Origin: Ruminococcus bicirculans (ex Wegman et al. 2014)
Lineage (GTDB): Bacteria; Bacillota; Clostridia; Oscillospirales; Ruminococcaceae
Length of the DNA: 64,000 bases
Assembly (NCBI RefSeq): GCF_000723465.1
Contig: NZ_HF545616.1
Location: 248,001 to 312,000, forward strand
Direction of reading: 5' to 3'
The notes below the pieces were generated by a model that did not search any database, was not told where the DNA came from, and saw only the letters and a program-made list of their open reading frames with translations. The position numbers were made by a program, and so were the translations under genes. Positions 15,969 through 25,150 of this stretch are shown piece by piece (positions within the stretch are counted from its first letter, which is position 1; each line of letters opens with the position of its first letter).

Positions 15969-16135
15969 AATATATGCTCCGCCTCTCTTTCCGGTTCCAA
16001 CACTTTTATTATAGTATAAATATAGTCCGAAGTCATAAATCTGTATTATTTATAAAAATCAGCGAATTTTGTCGTAAAATTATATCACAAATACAATTGT
16101 TGTGATTTATACTACATTTTAAGGAGGAAATACAT

Positions 16136-16864
16136 ATGCTCAGAGTGGCAATATGTGATGATAATAACGTATTTGTTAATAAAATGTCACAAGCTGTAAA
16201 ATCTGAATTTACAAGGCAGAATAATGAAGATATTGAGTTAGAGACCTATGTTTCAAGCGAATTAATGTTCCAGCACCACTTAATAAAGCCATTTGATGTG
16301 ATTTTTCTCGATATTGATATGCCGGAGCTCGACGGATTTCAATTAGCGGCTAAGATTTCCGGTTCAAACGACTGCTACATAATTTTTGTTACCAGTCATC
16401 CCGAGTTGGTTTATGATAGTCTTTATTTCCGACCACTTAATTTTATTACCAAAAGCAATGATTCTTTTTTCACAGATAAACTGCACAGTGTTGTTAATCA
16501 GCTTTACAATGAAATGAAACAAAACACAATTATTATTTTGGAAAATAAAGAAGTCGGAAGAGTTCCGCTGCAAATAAAGAGCATTTATTATATTGAGAGC
16601 AGTAAACATTATGTTATCTATCATTCAGAACATAACGAACCGATAAAGATCAGAGGTAATATTGGTGAATTGGAGATTCATTTTTCTCAATATGATTTTG
16701 CTCGGATACACAAGAGTTTTCTAGTTAATCTTCGTCACATTTTTAATATAGATAGAAATAAAGACGAGATAATTTTTAAGCAAGGCTTTAGATTAAATAT
16801 GAGTAAAAACTACAAACAAACTGTTGATGAGAAATTAACACAGTATTTGAGGAAGACAAAATGA
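16136..16864 (+). CDS. LytTR response regulator, AgrA-type
   Basis: 242 residues. The receiver domain carries the acidic pocket ICDDN and the phospho-acceptor Asp59 in VIFLDIDMPELDG. A C-terminal LytTR DNA-binding domain follows (IYYIESSKHYVIYHS ... ARIHKSFLVNLRHI). It would be phosphorylated by the next gene's kinase and activate the agrBD-type promoter at 18239 and perhaps the exporter genes. SD AAGGAGG precedes ATG 16136. Its stop overlaps the kinase start by 4 nt. Confidence 0.92.
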   Translation: MLRVAICDDNNVFVNKMSQAVKSEFTRQNNEDIELETYVSSELMFQHHLIKPFDVIFLDIDMPELDGFQLAAKISGSNDCYIIFVTSHPELVYDSLYFRPLNFITKSNDSFFTDKLHSVVNQLYNEMKQNTIIILENKEVGRVPLQIKSIYYIESSKHYVIYHSEHNEPIKIRGNIGELEIHFSQYDFARIHKSFLVNLRHIFNIDRNKDEIIFKQGFRLNMSKNYKQTVDEKLTQYLRKTK

Positions 16865-18168
16865 AGAACTTGCTATGGAAATGCTTTGAGCTTGTGATTA
16901 ATTATTATCAGGGCTTTATTATGACATGGTTTGTGTATAGATTTCTAAATCCTAAATCTCTCAAACAGGCAAAAACATTTCTTTCGATTTTTAGTATCAT
17001 ATTTGGAACAACCATAACCCTGTTAAATCACATCACTTTATATGAGGGATTTACAAGTACTTTATATTTAGTTATATTGTTGGTATATGCCATTATTGCC
17101 TTTAACGACAGTATTATTAAAAAACTACTATCAACGATCATTCCCAATATTATTCTGCTGCTTATCACTTCTGTTGAACTTAATTTATTATCATCTCTAA
17201 ATAGAATAAGCGTCAAGGACTTGATTACAAATGATAATAGCGTAAGATTCATGACTTTGATTGTAATCCAGATTTCTCTTTGGATCTCCTTGAAAATTAT
17301 AATCAAGCTGTTCAAATTCTCTGACAGTTATACAATATCAGATTGGTCTCCGATTATCACAGTATTAATATCTTCCTTTATTCTAGTATCACTTCTCCAT
17401 GTACTTTCACTCAATGCGGATGATACGCAAAGAATATACATCAATTTATCATACCTGGTTATCATTATACTGAATTTCCTAATGTTTTACGTTATTTATT
17501 CACTCTTCTTCAAGAATGCTCAGATAAAGAATATGAAGGTACTATCCGTAAAAGAACAGTATATGGAACAGTATGTTAATAATGCGGAGACTCAATACGA
17601 GATGATCAGAAAAATAAGGCACGATATAAAGGATCAACTTACCACCGTTTATGAATTGCTCACAAGTGGCAAAACCGAAGATGCTTTGGAATTTATTGAA
17701 CAATCCAACGGCATTGTTAAAGCTACAATGACATTTGTTCAAACCAATAATCCAGTTGCAAATGCAATAATCAACTCTAAATTGTCTACTGCATCAACTT
17801 TAGGAATAAAGGTGTCATGTATTACGGTAAATGACTTTGTAGGTATCAATGAGCTTGATCTATGTGACTTATTGAGCAATACTTTGGAAAATGCGATCAC
17901 AGCCTGTGAAGCTATGCCGCCAGATTTAAACAAGTTTATCTATTTGGAAATCAGTAAAGAAAACAACATTTATACATTTATAGTGAAAAATTCTCTAGAT
18001 AAGTCTGTTATTAGCGAAAATCCAAAATTAAAAACCACAAAGAAAGATATCATAAACCATGGACTTGGCACTTCTATTATTAGGGACATAGTAAATAAAT
18101 ACAGTGGAAGATATGATTACTATGAAATTGACAATGCTTTCTGCTGCTCTATAATCTTAGAAACTTAA
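16861..18168 (+). CDS. GHKL-type sensor histidine kinase, AgrC-type
   Basis: 435 residues. The first ~215 residues form six or seven membrane helices. A short coiled coil leads to the phospho-accepting His near 253 in IRKIRHDIKDQL, and a GHKL ATPase domain follows (LCDLLSNTLENAITACE; HGLGTSIIRDIV). This is the AgrC layout: a membrane receptor for a cyclic peptide feeding a LytTR regulator. It overlaps the regulator by 4 nt and is followed by a terminator before agrB. Confidence 0.92.
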   Translation: MKNLLWKCFELVINYYQGFIMTWFVYRFLNPKSLKQAKTFLSIFSIIFGTTITLLNHITLYEGFTSTLYLVILLVYAIIAFNDSIIKKLLSTIIPNIILLLITSVELNLLSSLNRISVKDLITNDNSVRFMTLIVIQISLWISLKIIIKLFKFSDSYTISDWSPIITVLISSFILVSLLHVLSLNADDTQRIYINLSYLVIIILNFLMFYVIYSLFFKNAQIKNMKVLSVKEQYMEQYVNNAETQYEMIRKIRHDIKDQLTTVYELLTSGKTEDALEFIEQSNGIVKATMTFVQTNNPVANAIINSKLSTASTLGIKVSCITVNDFVGINELDLCDLLSNTLENAITACEAMPPDLNKFIYLEISKENNIYTFIVKNSLDKSVISENPKLKTTKKDIINHGLGTSIIRDIVNKYSGRYDYYEIDNAFCCSIILET

Positions 18169-18178
18169 CTCATATGAT

Positions 18179-18207
18179 AGCTCGGCTTATGCCGAGTTAT
18201 TTTTTTG
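18179..18207 (+). terminator. terminator after the kinase gene
   Basis: AGCTCGGC-ttat-GCCGAGTT followed by ATTTTTTT. It separates the regulator/kinase operon from agrBD. Confidence 0.9.
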
Positions 18208-18238
18208 TGCCTGAAAACTGCACAATATGCCAAAACGC

Positions 18239-18267
18239 TTGACGAAAGATATTTTATATTGTAAAAT
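18239..18267 (+). promoter_or_regulatory. promoter of the agrB-agrD genes
   Basis: TTGACG (18239-18244), 17-nt spacer, TAAAAT (18262-18267), 23 nt before agrB. The upstream AT-rich stretch to the terminator is where an AgrA-type dimer would bind. Confidence 0.6.
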
Positions 18268-18290
18268 TCAAAAAAAGCAAGGTGAAAATT

Positions 18291-18866
18291 ATGAATTACT
18301 TGGTATCTCAGATTGTTAATTTTATTACGGAACAAGATGTAATCAGTGATGAATCAGATGTACAAGACTTTTATAGATATGGAATAGAAATAAGTATTTC
18401 ATCGTTACTTAACATAGTTCTTGTTGTAATAGCAGGTATCCTTATTCATCATATAATCGAAAGTATTGTTTTTCTTACACTATTTATACTTATCAGATCA
18501 TTCACCGGAGGCTATCATGCCGACACATACTTTAGGTGCAATCTATTGATGTGTACTACATTCATATTAACCGCTTTAGCCAATAGTATATTTTCTAATA
18601 AATTCTCCCTATTGATTATTATTGTTTTAATCTGTGTTACTGAACTGATAGTTTCTATCTTGGGTCCTATAGAGAATAAGAATAAACCAATTGATGATTC
18701 GAAAAGAATAAAGCTTAAAATAATAGGGATAGTTATAACTTTAATAATTAATTGTACCGGATTGTTTCTTTCGAGAAGTTATCTAGGTACAATGATTATA
18801 TTAACAACTTTTTTAATTGCCTTGCTCATGATTGCAGCAAAGATTAAAGAGAGAGGAAGTGATTAA
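18291..18866 (+). CDS. agrB: AgrB-like peptide-processing membrane protease
   Basis: 191 residues with multiple membrane helices and the family's catalytic dyad: RSFTGGYHADTYFRC (His76 and Cys83). AgrB cleaves the AgrD precursor and forms its thiolactone ring while passing it across the membrane. ATG 18291 has AAGGTG seven bases upstream; GTG 18282 is an in-frame alternative. The AgrD gene begins 1 nt after the stop. Confidence 0.92.
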   Translation: MNYLVSQIVNFITEQDVISDESDVQDFYRYGIEISISSLLNIVLVVIAGILIHHIIESIVFLTLFILIRSFTGGYHADTYFRCNLLMCTTFILTALANSIFSNKFSLLIIIVLICVTELIVSILGPIENKNKPIDDSKRIKLKIIGIVITLIINCTGLFLSRSYLGTMIILTTFLIALLMIAAKIKERGSD

Positions 18867-18867
18867 T

Positions 18868-19002
18868 GTGAAAAGTTTAAAAAAACTACTAGCTGAAATG
18901 ATTCAGAAGATTGCAAAACATACAGCAATTTTGGCTTGTGGAGCAGCTTCGGCATACGGTGGATATCAGACTAAAGAGCCAAAGAACATCTACAAGAGAT
19001 AA
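18868..19002 (+). CDS. agrD: AgrD-like cyclic lactone autoinducer precursor
   Basis: 44 residues starting with GTG. It has an amphipathic N-terminal helix (MKSLKKLLAEMIQKIAKHT), a central region with the single Cys (AILACGAASAYGGY, Cys24), and a charged tail with the family's K-E-P signature (QTKEPKNIYKR). The ring would form between Cys24 and a residue of the AASAYGGY stretch; its size is uncertain, and the glycine-rich core differs from the bulky hydrophobic rings of staphylococci. Position right after agrB supports the call. The mature signal would be sensed by the upstream kinase. Confidence 0.85.
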   Translation: MKSLKKLLAEMIQKIAKHTAILACGAASAYGGYQTKEPKNIYKR

Positions 19003-19265
19003 GCATCAAAAAACACAATTCAAAAGATTGGCATATTCGACTATTACGATCTACACTAGTATAGTTTTGAGCTGAATTAATCATTTTGTGCAGGAAGAAG
19101 ATTGATTCAAAGGTTTTCAAAGTACTGTAATACTTGTCATAGCAAGTATAGAAATTGTCTTTTACTTTGCTTAAAGATGGTTTTTTTAGAATACAGACTT
19201 TAGGTCGGGAGTATTGCGTTTGTCTTATGATGAAAGCAATAAAAAATTTCAAGGAGGTTTTCAAT

Positions 19266-19670
19266 ATGAAACTTAAGAAGAAAATTGCGGCTATGGGTGC
19301 TGCTGTTATGATAATGGCTTCTATGAGTGCTATAGGTGCTAGTGCGTATCAAGCATCATATGAGGATAGTTATCGAATTATACTTGCATATACGTCTTAT
19401 ACTCCAAGCGAGACAGATTCAGTGGGAACGGTAACGAATCTTTCAACTACAAAAACAAATTACTCTGTACAGTCAACCCTTTATTACAAGACTTCTGCAG
19501 CAAAAATCGGTTCTTATACTCCTTCTGGATGGAAAAAAGGTACGCTGTCCAAAGGTCAGCTTTTGAAAGCAACAACAACCCATAACCGTAATACTAGTTA
19601 TAAGTATTCTGCCAGAACTCTAGTCATGAAAGATAATAGAGTTTTTAAGGATATTCAGTCTGATTACTAA
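19266..19670 (+). CDS. secreted small protein, candidate quorum-controlled effector
   Basis: 134 residues. A textbook signal peptide (MKLKKKIAAMGAAVMIMASM, cleavage after GASA) precedes a mature part of about 107 residues. That part is Tyr-, Ser- and Thr-rich and has no Cys (e.g. SVQSTLYYKTSAAKIGSYT; SYKYSARTLVMKDNRVF). SD AAGGAGG precedes ATG 19266; longer frames upstream lack an SD. It lies between agrD and a three-gene ABC exporter. That layout resembles lactococcin 972-type bacteriocin loci, although I do not see that family's sequence pattern. Function unknown. Confidence 0.8.
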   Translation: MKLKKKIAAMGAAVMIMASMSAIGASAYQASYEDSYRIILAYTSYTPSETDSVGTVTNLSTTKTNYSVQSTLYYKTSAAKIGSYTPSGWKKGTLSKGQLLKATTTHNRNTSYKYSARTLVMKDNRVFKDIQSDY

Positions 19671-19684
19671 TATATAACCCTGAG

Positions 19685-19770
19685 GAGCTAAAGCTCCTGC
19701 GGCAAGCTTGCTTCGTCGCAGCCGATGAAAAGCTACGCTTACATCGGGCTTTGCTCCGAATTAAATATGC
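19685..19770 (+). terminator. stem-loop cluster after the secreted protein gene
   Basis: Three consecutive short stems (AGGAGCT/AGCTCCT, a GCGGC...GTCGC stem, CCGATG...CATCGG) follow the stop within 90 nt. There is no long T-run, so this may be an attenuator or an mRNA-stability element rather than a simple terminator. Confidence 0.35.
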
Positions 19771-19810
19771 ATTAAAGAAATTTTAATAAAAATCAATTGA
19801 ACATTTTACA

Positions 19811-19854
19811 AAGGCAATGCATTATCTGAATAACATCAGATAATGCATTGCCTT
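19811..19854. repeat. perfect 19-bp inverted repeat before the exporter operon
   Basis: AAGGCAATGCATTATCTGA, 6-nt loop, then its exact reverse complement, ending 22 nt before the exporter's first start codon. Without a flanking T-run it is more likely an operator, an mRNA hairpin that hides the SD region, or the scar of a small element. Confidence 0.7.
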
Positions 19855-19876
19855 AATGGGTTTGAAGGAGGAAAGA

Positions 19877-21022
19877 ATGTACACGCTGAAAAATCTTAGA
19901 AATATGATGAAAAATCATACCGGTATGCTGGTTCTACTTGTGATTTCTATGTTTGTTTCATTCGGGGTTTTGTTTTTCGGTGTTGGATTGTACTATCAGT
20001 ACAGCAAAAATATTGAGGACGGCGAAATTGACAGCTATGCTGTCGGTTTTTCCATAAATGACATTATTACAAAAAAAAATTTTTGTGAGTTTGTGAAGAA
20101 TATGCCGAATAAGCTTATGGGTGATGTTTCATATATTACCTGTTTTTCGTCCACGCAGGTAAGCGGAATTGATGAGGAAATACCTGTCGCATTCTATCTT
20201 CAGTATTCTGAAGGAAAATTTGAATATTCCGATAAAGTATTTCAGCCAATGATTGATGACCTTGTAATTAAGGACGGCAGTTTTTTCACGCAGGAGCAAT
20301 ATTCAAACGGAGAAAAAAAGGCTGTTGTAATGGGCAGCGGAAATGTAAATCAGCCGACTTCAGCACCCGAATATACAAATTCGGTTACAGCATTCGGTCA
20401 GAGCTATGATGTTATCGGCACAATAAACCCTGCTAACAGCAGCTATTTTTTTTACAGTATCTATGTTCCGTTCAGCTCAGTCCCCGACGATACAATTATG
20501 AACGACGGGGTTTATCTTGCACTCAACAATAAAATCACTAAATCTGAATATGATGATTTTACCGCATATATCAGCGAATTTTTCAAAGATAAAATCACTC
20601 TTTATGAACCGGCATTCGACTTGGCATCAAACACTTCCTACTACATAACAGTTGTACTGATTTCGGTAATCATTGCCATTCTTTCGGCATTGAACATTTC
20701 CATTCTGTATAATTACATCATTATCAGCAGAACAAGACAACTGACCATTATGCGTATCTGCGGAGGGTTAACCTCAAATCTGAGCATATCAACCGCAAAT
20801 GAGATTATTCTTATTATGCTTCCTGTAAGCATTATTTCAGCTTTGTGCTATGATAAATTTATTCTTACTGTACTTTCAGCTAAATTTCCGCTTATGAAAG
20901 CTGCATATAATCCATATGTTTACGCAGAAATAATTTTGATTTACTCTGCAATATCGTATCTTCTTAATCTGTTTTTGCTTCATCATAATCTCGGCAAAAA
21001 AATTAAGGAGGGATTGAAATGA
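19877..21022 (+). CDS. ABC exporter permease (FtsX/MacB-like), first subunit
   Basis: 381 residues. One N-terminal membrane helix, a ~220-residue extracytoplasmic domain and three C-terminal helices (YYITVVLISVIIAILSALNI onward) give the FtsX-like permease layout. The SD GGAGGAAAG points to ATG 19877. The stop overlaps the next permease by 4 nt. Partner of the second permease and ATPase below. Such trios export or extract peptides, or protect against them. Confidence 0.85.
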   Translation: MYTLKNLRNMMKNHTGMLVLLVISMFVSFGVLFFGVGLYYQYSKNIEDGEIDSYAVGFSINDIITKKNFCEFVKNMPNKLMGDVSYITCFSSTQVSGIDEEIPVAFYLQYSEGKFEYSDKVFQPMIDDLVIKDGSFFTQEQYSNGEKKAVVMGSGNVNQPTSAPEYTNSVTAFGQSYDVIGTINPANSSYFFYSIYVPFSSVPDDTIMNDGVYLALNNKITKSEYDDFTAYISEFFKDKITLYEPAFDLASNTSYYITVVLISVIIAILSALNISILYNYIIISRTRQLTIMRICGGLTSNLSISTANEIILIMLPVSIISALCYDKFILTVLSAKFPLMKAAYNPYVYAEIILIYSAISYLLNLFLLHHNLGKKIKEGLK

Positions 21023-22347
21023 GAATTAAGTTATACGGCAGGGTTATCGGTATATTCCTGAAAAAGCACTCGTTTATCAATGTTTTAATAAGCCTCCAGC
21101 TGATTGCTGTTTTTGTTATCGGAATAATTATGACATCGATAATAGACGAAAAGGCTTCCTCATATGAGGCTGTCAAACCGCTGCTTAATGGCGAGGGATT
21201 GTATTGTGGTGGATATTTTTTGAAAGATAATGAAAATGGCGGACTTTTGGAAAACACAGATGAAATCAAAACTCAGCTGAAAGATGTTGATTTTATCTCG
21301 TCTGTAAACTTTGCGTCCCTGCAAACAGGCGTTGATACACAAACTAACGAGGTTAAGACCGCATATGCACTTGTATATGATGATTATTCTGCAAATCTTT
21401 TTCGCCCGACAATAGAAAAAGGTTCGTGGATAACTGATTCCAAGCAATCCGATGATATACCGCAGGCTGTAATTACCCGAAATTATCAAGGCTATAATGT
21501 TAATGATATTGCTGAATTTGAAACTGAAAATGGAACGTTGAAGGTCAGAATAATCGGTGTAATTGGTGATAATGAAAAATACCTTGGAGCAAACTCGGAA
21601 TATGAATCAAATGAACCATCCTATCAGTTAATGCTTTCTACACATTTCAACTGTCTGAATGACCAGCTTAAAAACAAAGGCTTTACAAACGAGGAGATTG
21701 CTTTGAAACTCGAATCTCTTGGGTATTCAGCGGACAGCATTGTATATAATGAACCTGTATTGTTTTTTACAGATAAGGAGTGGAATAAAACCGATTTGGA
21801 TTCAGTAATGTCAGACTCCCTTTTTATAAAGTACAACCGGAATATTTCCGATGATGAAAAGCTTTACAACAGAAAATATATCAACGAGAATCTTTCTGTA
21901 TTATCATTTGCGATACAGTTTTCTCAGTTGAACAACAACAGTCAGACCATTGTTTATAGAGAGTTGTACACATTGATGCCAATAATGTGTGCAATATACC
22001 TGCTTGTACTGATTGCGTCAGTGAGCGTTAATGCGATTAACTGCAAAAATAATATAAGAAACGAAGCCATACTGTATTTGGGTGGTGCAAAAAGAAAACA
22101 GTTGCTTACAATCAATGTAATTTACAATGGGCTGATTTGCATTGTGTCTTTGATAATTTCAATAGCAGGATCGTTGATTTTCTACAAGGCAGGATTGTTC
22201 AGCAAAACAGTAATTACATTGGGCTGGAAACCGATCACCATTTGCCTGATTGTGTGTGCTGTATATATCTTGGTATCCTGTATCATTTCCTGCATTATCC
22301 TCACACCAAAGGCTTTGAAAAAAGCAATAATATTATCGGAGGAATAG
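21019..22347 (+). CDS. ABC exporter permease (FtsX/MacB-like), second subunit
   Basis: 442 residues. N-terminal helix, large external domain and three C-terminal helices (YTLMPIMCAIYLLVLIASVSV onward). It is related in layout, though not closely in sequence, to the first permease. A strong SD (AAGGAGGG) gives the start. It resembles the bacteriocin-associated membrane proteins found with small secreted peptides. Likely forms a heterodimer with the first permease. Confidence 0.85.
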   Translation: MRIKLYGRVIGIFLKKHSFINVLISLQLIAVFVIGIIMTSIIDEKASSYEAVKPLLNGEGLYCGGYFLKDNENGGLLENTDEIKTQLKDVDFISSVNFASLQTGVDTQTNEVKTAYALVYDDYSANLFRPTIEKGSWITDSKQSDDIPQAVITRNYQGYNVNDIAEFETENGTLKVRIIGVIGDNEKYLGANSEYESNEPSYQLMLSTHFNCLNDQLKNKGFTNEEIALKLESLGYSADSIVYNEPVLFFTDKEWNKTDLDSVMSDSLFIKYNRNISDDEKLYNRKYINENLSVLSFAIQFSQLNNNSQTIVYRELYTLMPIMCAIYLLVLIASVSVNAINCKNNIRNEAILYLGGAKRKQLLTINVIYNGLICIVSLIISIAGSLIFYKAGLFSKTVITLGWKPITICLIVCAVYILVSCIISCIILTPKALKKAIILSEE

Positions 22348-22349
22348 TA

Positions 22350-23021
22350 ATGGTAAAACTTAATAACATAGTAAAAATATATAATTCAAAGAAAGCCAAC
22401 GAATTCAAGGCTCTCCACGGTGTTTCGGCAGAAATTCGGGACGGTGAGCTTATTGCGATTATCGGAAAATCGGGTGCAGGAAAATCAACGCTTCTGCATA
22501 TTTTAGCCTGCATTGACAACTATCAGGAGGGCGAATACTACATTGATGATGTGCTTGTGAAAGACCTTTCCGAAAGTCAGTATGCAAAAATCAGAAACGA
22601 GAAAATCGGGATGGTTATGCAGGATTTTGCACTGGTTGAGGATTTCACGGCACTGGAAAACGTGATGATACCGCTGAATTTTTCCAAAAAGAAAGTCAGT
22701 GACAAGAAAGAAAAAGCCCTTGCGGCACTGAAATCGGTAGGCATTGAGGAGCTTGCCAAAAAGCTATGCAGCAAACTTTCGGGCGGACAGAAGCAGCGTG
22801 TGGCAATTGCCAGAGCGATAGTCAATGAACCGTCAATGATTTTGGCGGACGAACCGACGGGAGCGCTGGACACAAAGACTTCCGCTGAGATTATGGAGCT
22901 TTTCAAGTCCCTGAACAAACAGGGCAGGACGGTTGTTATAGTTACCCACGACCCGAAGATTGCGGAGCAATGCGGCAGGGTTATTGAGATTAGTGACGGG
23001 AATATTGTTACAGCAAAATAA
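22350..23021 (+). CDS. ABC exporter ATP-binding protein (LolD/MacB-type)
   Basis: 223 residues. Walker A IIGKSGAGKSTLLHIL, Q-loop VMQDFALVEDFTALENV, signature KLSGGQKQRVAIARA and Walker B MILADEPTGALD are followed by the H-loop VTHD. These are the features of a MacB/LolD-type ATPase serving FtsX-like permeases. SD GGAGGAATAGTA precedes ATG 22350; the frame is open upstream but those starts lie inside the permease gene. Complete. Confidence 0.92.
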   Translation: MVKLNNIVKIYNSKKANEFKALHGVSAEIRDGELIAIIGKSGAGKSTLLHILACIDNYQEGEYYIDDVLVKDLSESQYAKIRNEKIGMVMQDFALVEDFTALENVMIPLNFSKKKVSDKKEKALAALKSVGIEELAKKLCSKLSGGQKQRVAIARAIVNEPSMILADEPTGALDTKTSAEIMELFKSLNKQGRTVVIVTHDPKIAEQCGRVIEISDGNIVTAK

Positions 23022-23038
23022 ATTGTGGAGTGAAAACA

Positions 23039-23905
23039 ATGAAAATTACCGATTATGTAGATCTGTTCTATCCGTCGGCGGAGGCTGAGGAGTATGCAAA
23101 AAAGCGGCAGAAAAAATATGAAAATTATCCGCAGGATTTTATGGTCAATCTTGAAACGGATAACATAGCAAAACTTATTGCACCTATGAATTTTGCTGTC
23201 GCAACATCTAAAATGAAAGAGTTTACAGATGACATTGAAACCCTTGATTACAGGCTGGATTGTCTTGAGGACTTTATGAATGTCCCCGAACTTAACGGAA
23301 GATTTCGACAGCTGATAAATGAACTCGCAGGAAACAGAATTGACTTTTCAGATGTTGATTGTGTCAACTCGTTTATGCAGATTAAGACCCATATGGACAG
23401 CCTTGAAGAATTTCTCGGCTGCATTGAAAACATCAACAGGTTCTTTGCAAAGTATAATCACGCAATTAAGTCGGTAGCGGTAAAAAGGCTTGCACAGTTT
23501 TTTGAAAAACTGCCAAAAAGCGAGAACATTTTCGAAATAGCATACAGCATTTCACAGCTGAAAGATACCTTTTCAAAAACCATACGGAGCGTAAAAATCG
23601 GTGTTAATTTTGATTCGGCTATGAATCCCGACAGTGCAGGACTGCTTGAAATCGGATATGACAAAATTTATCCCAAGGGAAATATTCTTGAAAAGCTTGT
23701 GTTCAAAAGTTTTGCAGGCAGAGAGCAGTTTATTGGCGAGGAGCATTTCAACTCGGCAACAAGGCACACTCCTATTGATATAGACACTGCCCTTTTCCGT
23801 GAACTGAGCAAATACACAAAGGAGTTCGCCCTGCGGATTGCCGCAGCACTTAAAAGCTATCGTTCCTCGGTTTTTTCAGACCTTTCGGAGCTGGAATCAC
23901 AGTAT
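23039..23905 (+). pseudogene. MutS-like protein, 5' part, interrupted by an IS3-family element
   Basis: About 289 residues that match the core/lever region of MutS-like proteins (ETLDYRLDCLEDFMNVPEL... IETLD, helical connector with LAQFFEKLP). The frame ends four codons into an IS3-family element. The ATPase half resumes at 25237, and joining 23905 to 25237 restores one reading frame (...ESQY-IQLDFYGG...). The whole protein would be about 560 residues and lack the mismatch-binding domain, so it was probably not a classical mismatch-repair MutS. It sits directly behind the exporter ATPase (17 nt), which is unusual company. Confidence 0.8.
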
Positions 23906-23988
23906 AATGTACCCTAGAAACTGAACACAAAATTGCCAAAACATCGTGACAGTGGTATAATAAAAGAAAGAAACAGGAGGACACGATA

Positions 23989-24327
23989 ATGGCGAAGAGG
24001 AACACATACACACCGGAGTACAAGGCAAAAATCGTAATAGAAATACTGGAGGGAGAGCAGACGATCAGCGAGATAGCAAGTCGTGAAGGAATCAACGTCA
24101 ATCAGCTGAAAAATTGGAAAAAGGAATTTCTTGAGAATGCATCCCGTGCCTTTAATGGTTCAAAATCAGAAAAGGAAGCAAAAAGAGCAGCTGAGAACTC
24201 AAAAAAGCGGGAAGAAAAGCTTATGCAGAAAATCGGTCACCTGACAGTTCAGGTGGACTGGCTCAAAAAAAAATCTGAAGAAGTGCTCGGACCTGACTGG
24301 AAGGAAAAGTCTGGTTATGAAGAATGA
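23989..24327 (+). CDS. IS3-family OrfA, helix-turn-helix protein
   Basis: 112 residues. The HTH (YTPEYKAKIVIEILEGEQTI, then REGINVNQLKNWKKEF) and the C-terminal leucine-zipper-like helix are typical of IS3 OrfA, which binds the terminal repeats. It overlaps orfB by 11 nt. SD AGGAGG precedes ATG 23989. Confidence 0.92.
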   Translation: MAKRNTYTPEYKAKIVIEILEGEQTISEIASREGINVNQLKNWKKEFLENASRAFNGSKSEKEAKRAAENSKKREEKLMQKIGHLTVQVDWLKKKSEEVLGPDWKEKSGYEE

Positions 24328-25150
24328 TAGGCTGAACATTAAGGAACAGTGTGAACTGCTTGAAATCAACCGCACTTCGATGTACTATCAGCCTGTTGAA
24401 CCGGCAGAAAAAGCCTTGGAGCGTGAGGAATACATCAAATCACGTATTGACTACTGGCACACAAAATTCTGCTACATTGGTCATCGGAAAATCAAAGAAA
24501 AGCTTGTACAGGAAGACGGGATTGCAATCGGCAGAAAGCTTGTCAGACGTTATATGGCGGAAATGAATATCTGTCCGGTTTATCCGAAATCCAATCTTTC
24601 AAAGCCCGGAAAGAACAGTTTAAAATTTCCGTATCTGCTGAAAAATCTAAAAATTGACCGACCAAATCAGGTATGGTCAATTGACATCACCTATATCAAA
24701 ATGGGGCGTAGCCATATGTATCTGACAGCGATTATTGATTGGTACAGCCGTTTTATCGTGGGCTATGAATTGTCTGATACGCTGGATACTGCACCGGTTT
24801 TAGCAGCAGTCACAAATGCCATGGAACAATACGGCAATCCTGAAATTATCAATTCTGATCAGGGCAGCCAGTTTACAAGCAATGACTATATTGAATTTCT
24901 GAAAGCGAAGAATATCCGCCAGAGTATGGACGGAAAAGCTAGATGGGTGGATAATGTGGTAATTGAACGCTGGTTTCGCAGCTTGAAAACGGAGTTGATT
25001 TATATCAATGAATACAGCAATCCCAGAGAGCTGCGCCAGCAGATTGGTAGTTACATCAAGGATTACAACAACGAAAGACCCCATCAGGCGCTTGGCTACA
25101 AGTTGCCTGTGCAGGTTTACCAAGCCAAGTCTGTATGCAATGCTGCATAA
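24317..25150 (+). CDS. IS3-family OrfB, DDE transposase
   Basis: 277 residues with an HTH_21 region (KIKEKLVQEDGIAIGRKLVRRYM) and an rve integrase core: first Asp in QVWSIDITYIKMG, second in IINSDQGSQFTS, and Glu in NVVIERWFRSLKTE. It ends NNERPHQALGYKLPVQVY, the usual family finish. All catalytic residues are present. Its frame is +1 relative to orfA, so translation is by re-initiation or slippage on the A-rich stretch upstream. Confidence 0.93.
   Translation: MKNDRLNIKEQCELLEINRTSMYYQPVEPAEKALEREEYIKSRIDYWHTKFCYIGHRKIKEKLVQEDGIAIGRKLVRRYMAEMNICPVYPKSNLSKPGKNSLKFPYLLKNLKIDRPNQVWSIDITYIKMGRSHMYLTAIIDWYSRFIVGYELSDTLDTAPVLAAVTNAMEQYGNPEIINSDQGSQFTSNDYIEFLKAKNIRQSMDGKARWVDNVVIERWFRSLKTELIYINEYSNPRELRQQIGSYIKDYNNERPHQALGYKLPVQVYQAKSVCNAA

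Noticed and set aside
22137-22349. Longer N-terminus for the exporter ATPase
   Set aside because: The upstream part of the frame lies inside the permease gene and has no SD; ATG 22350 has a strong one.
24240-24330. Programmed frameshift between IS3 orfA and orfB
   Set aside because: The A-run CTCAAAAAAAAATC is present, but orfB is in the +1 phase rather than the usual -1 phase and overlaps by 11 nt, so coupling is as likely; not reported as a finding.
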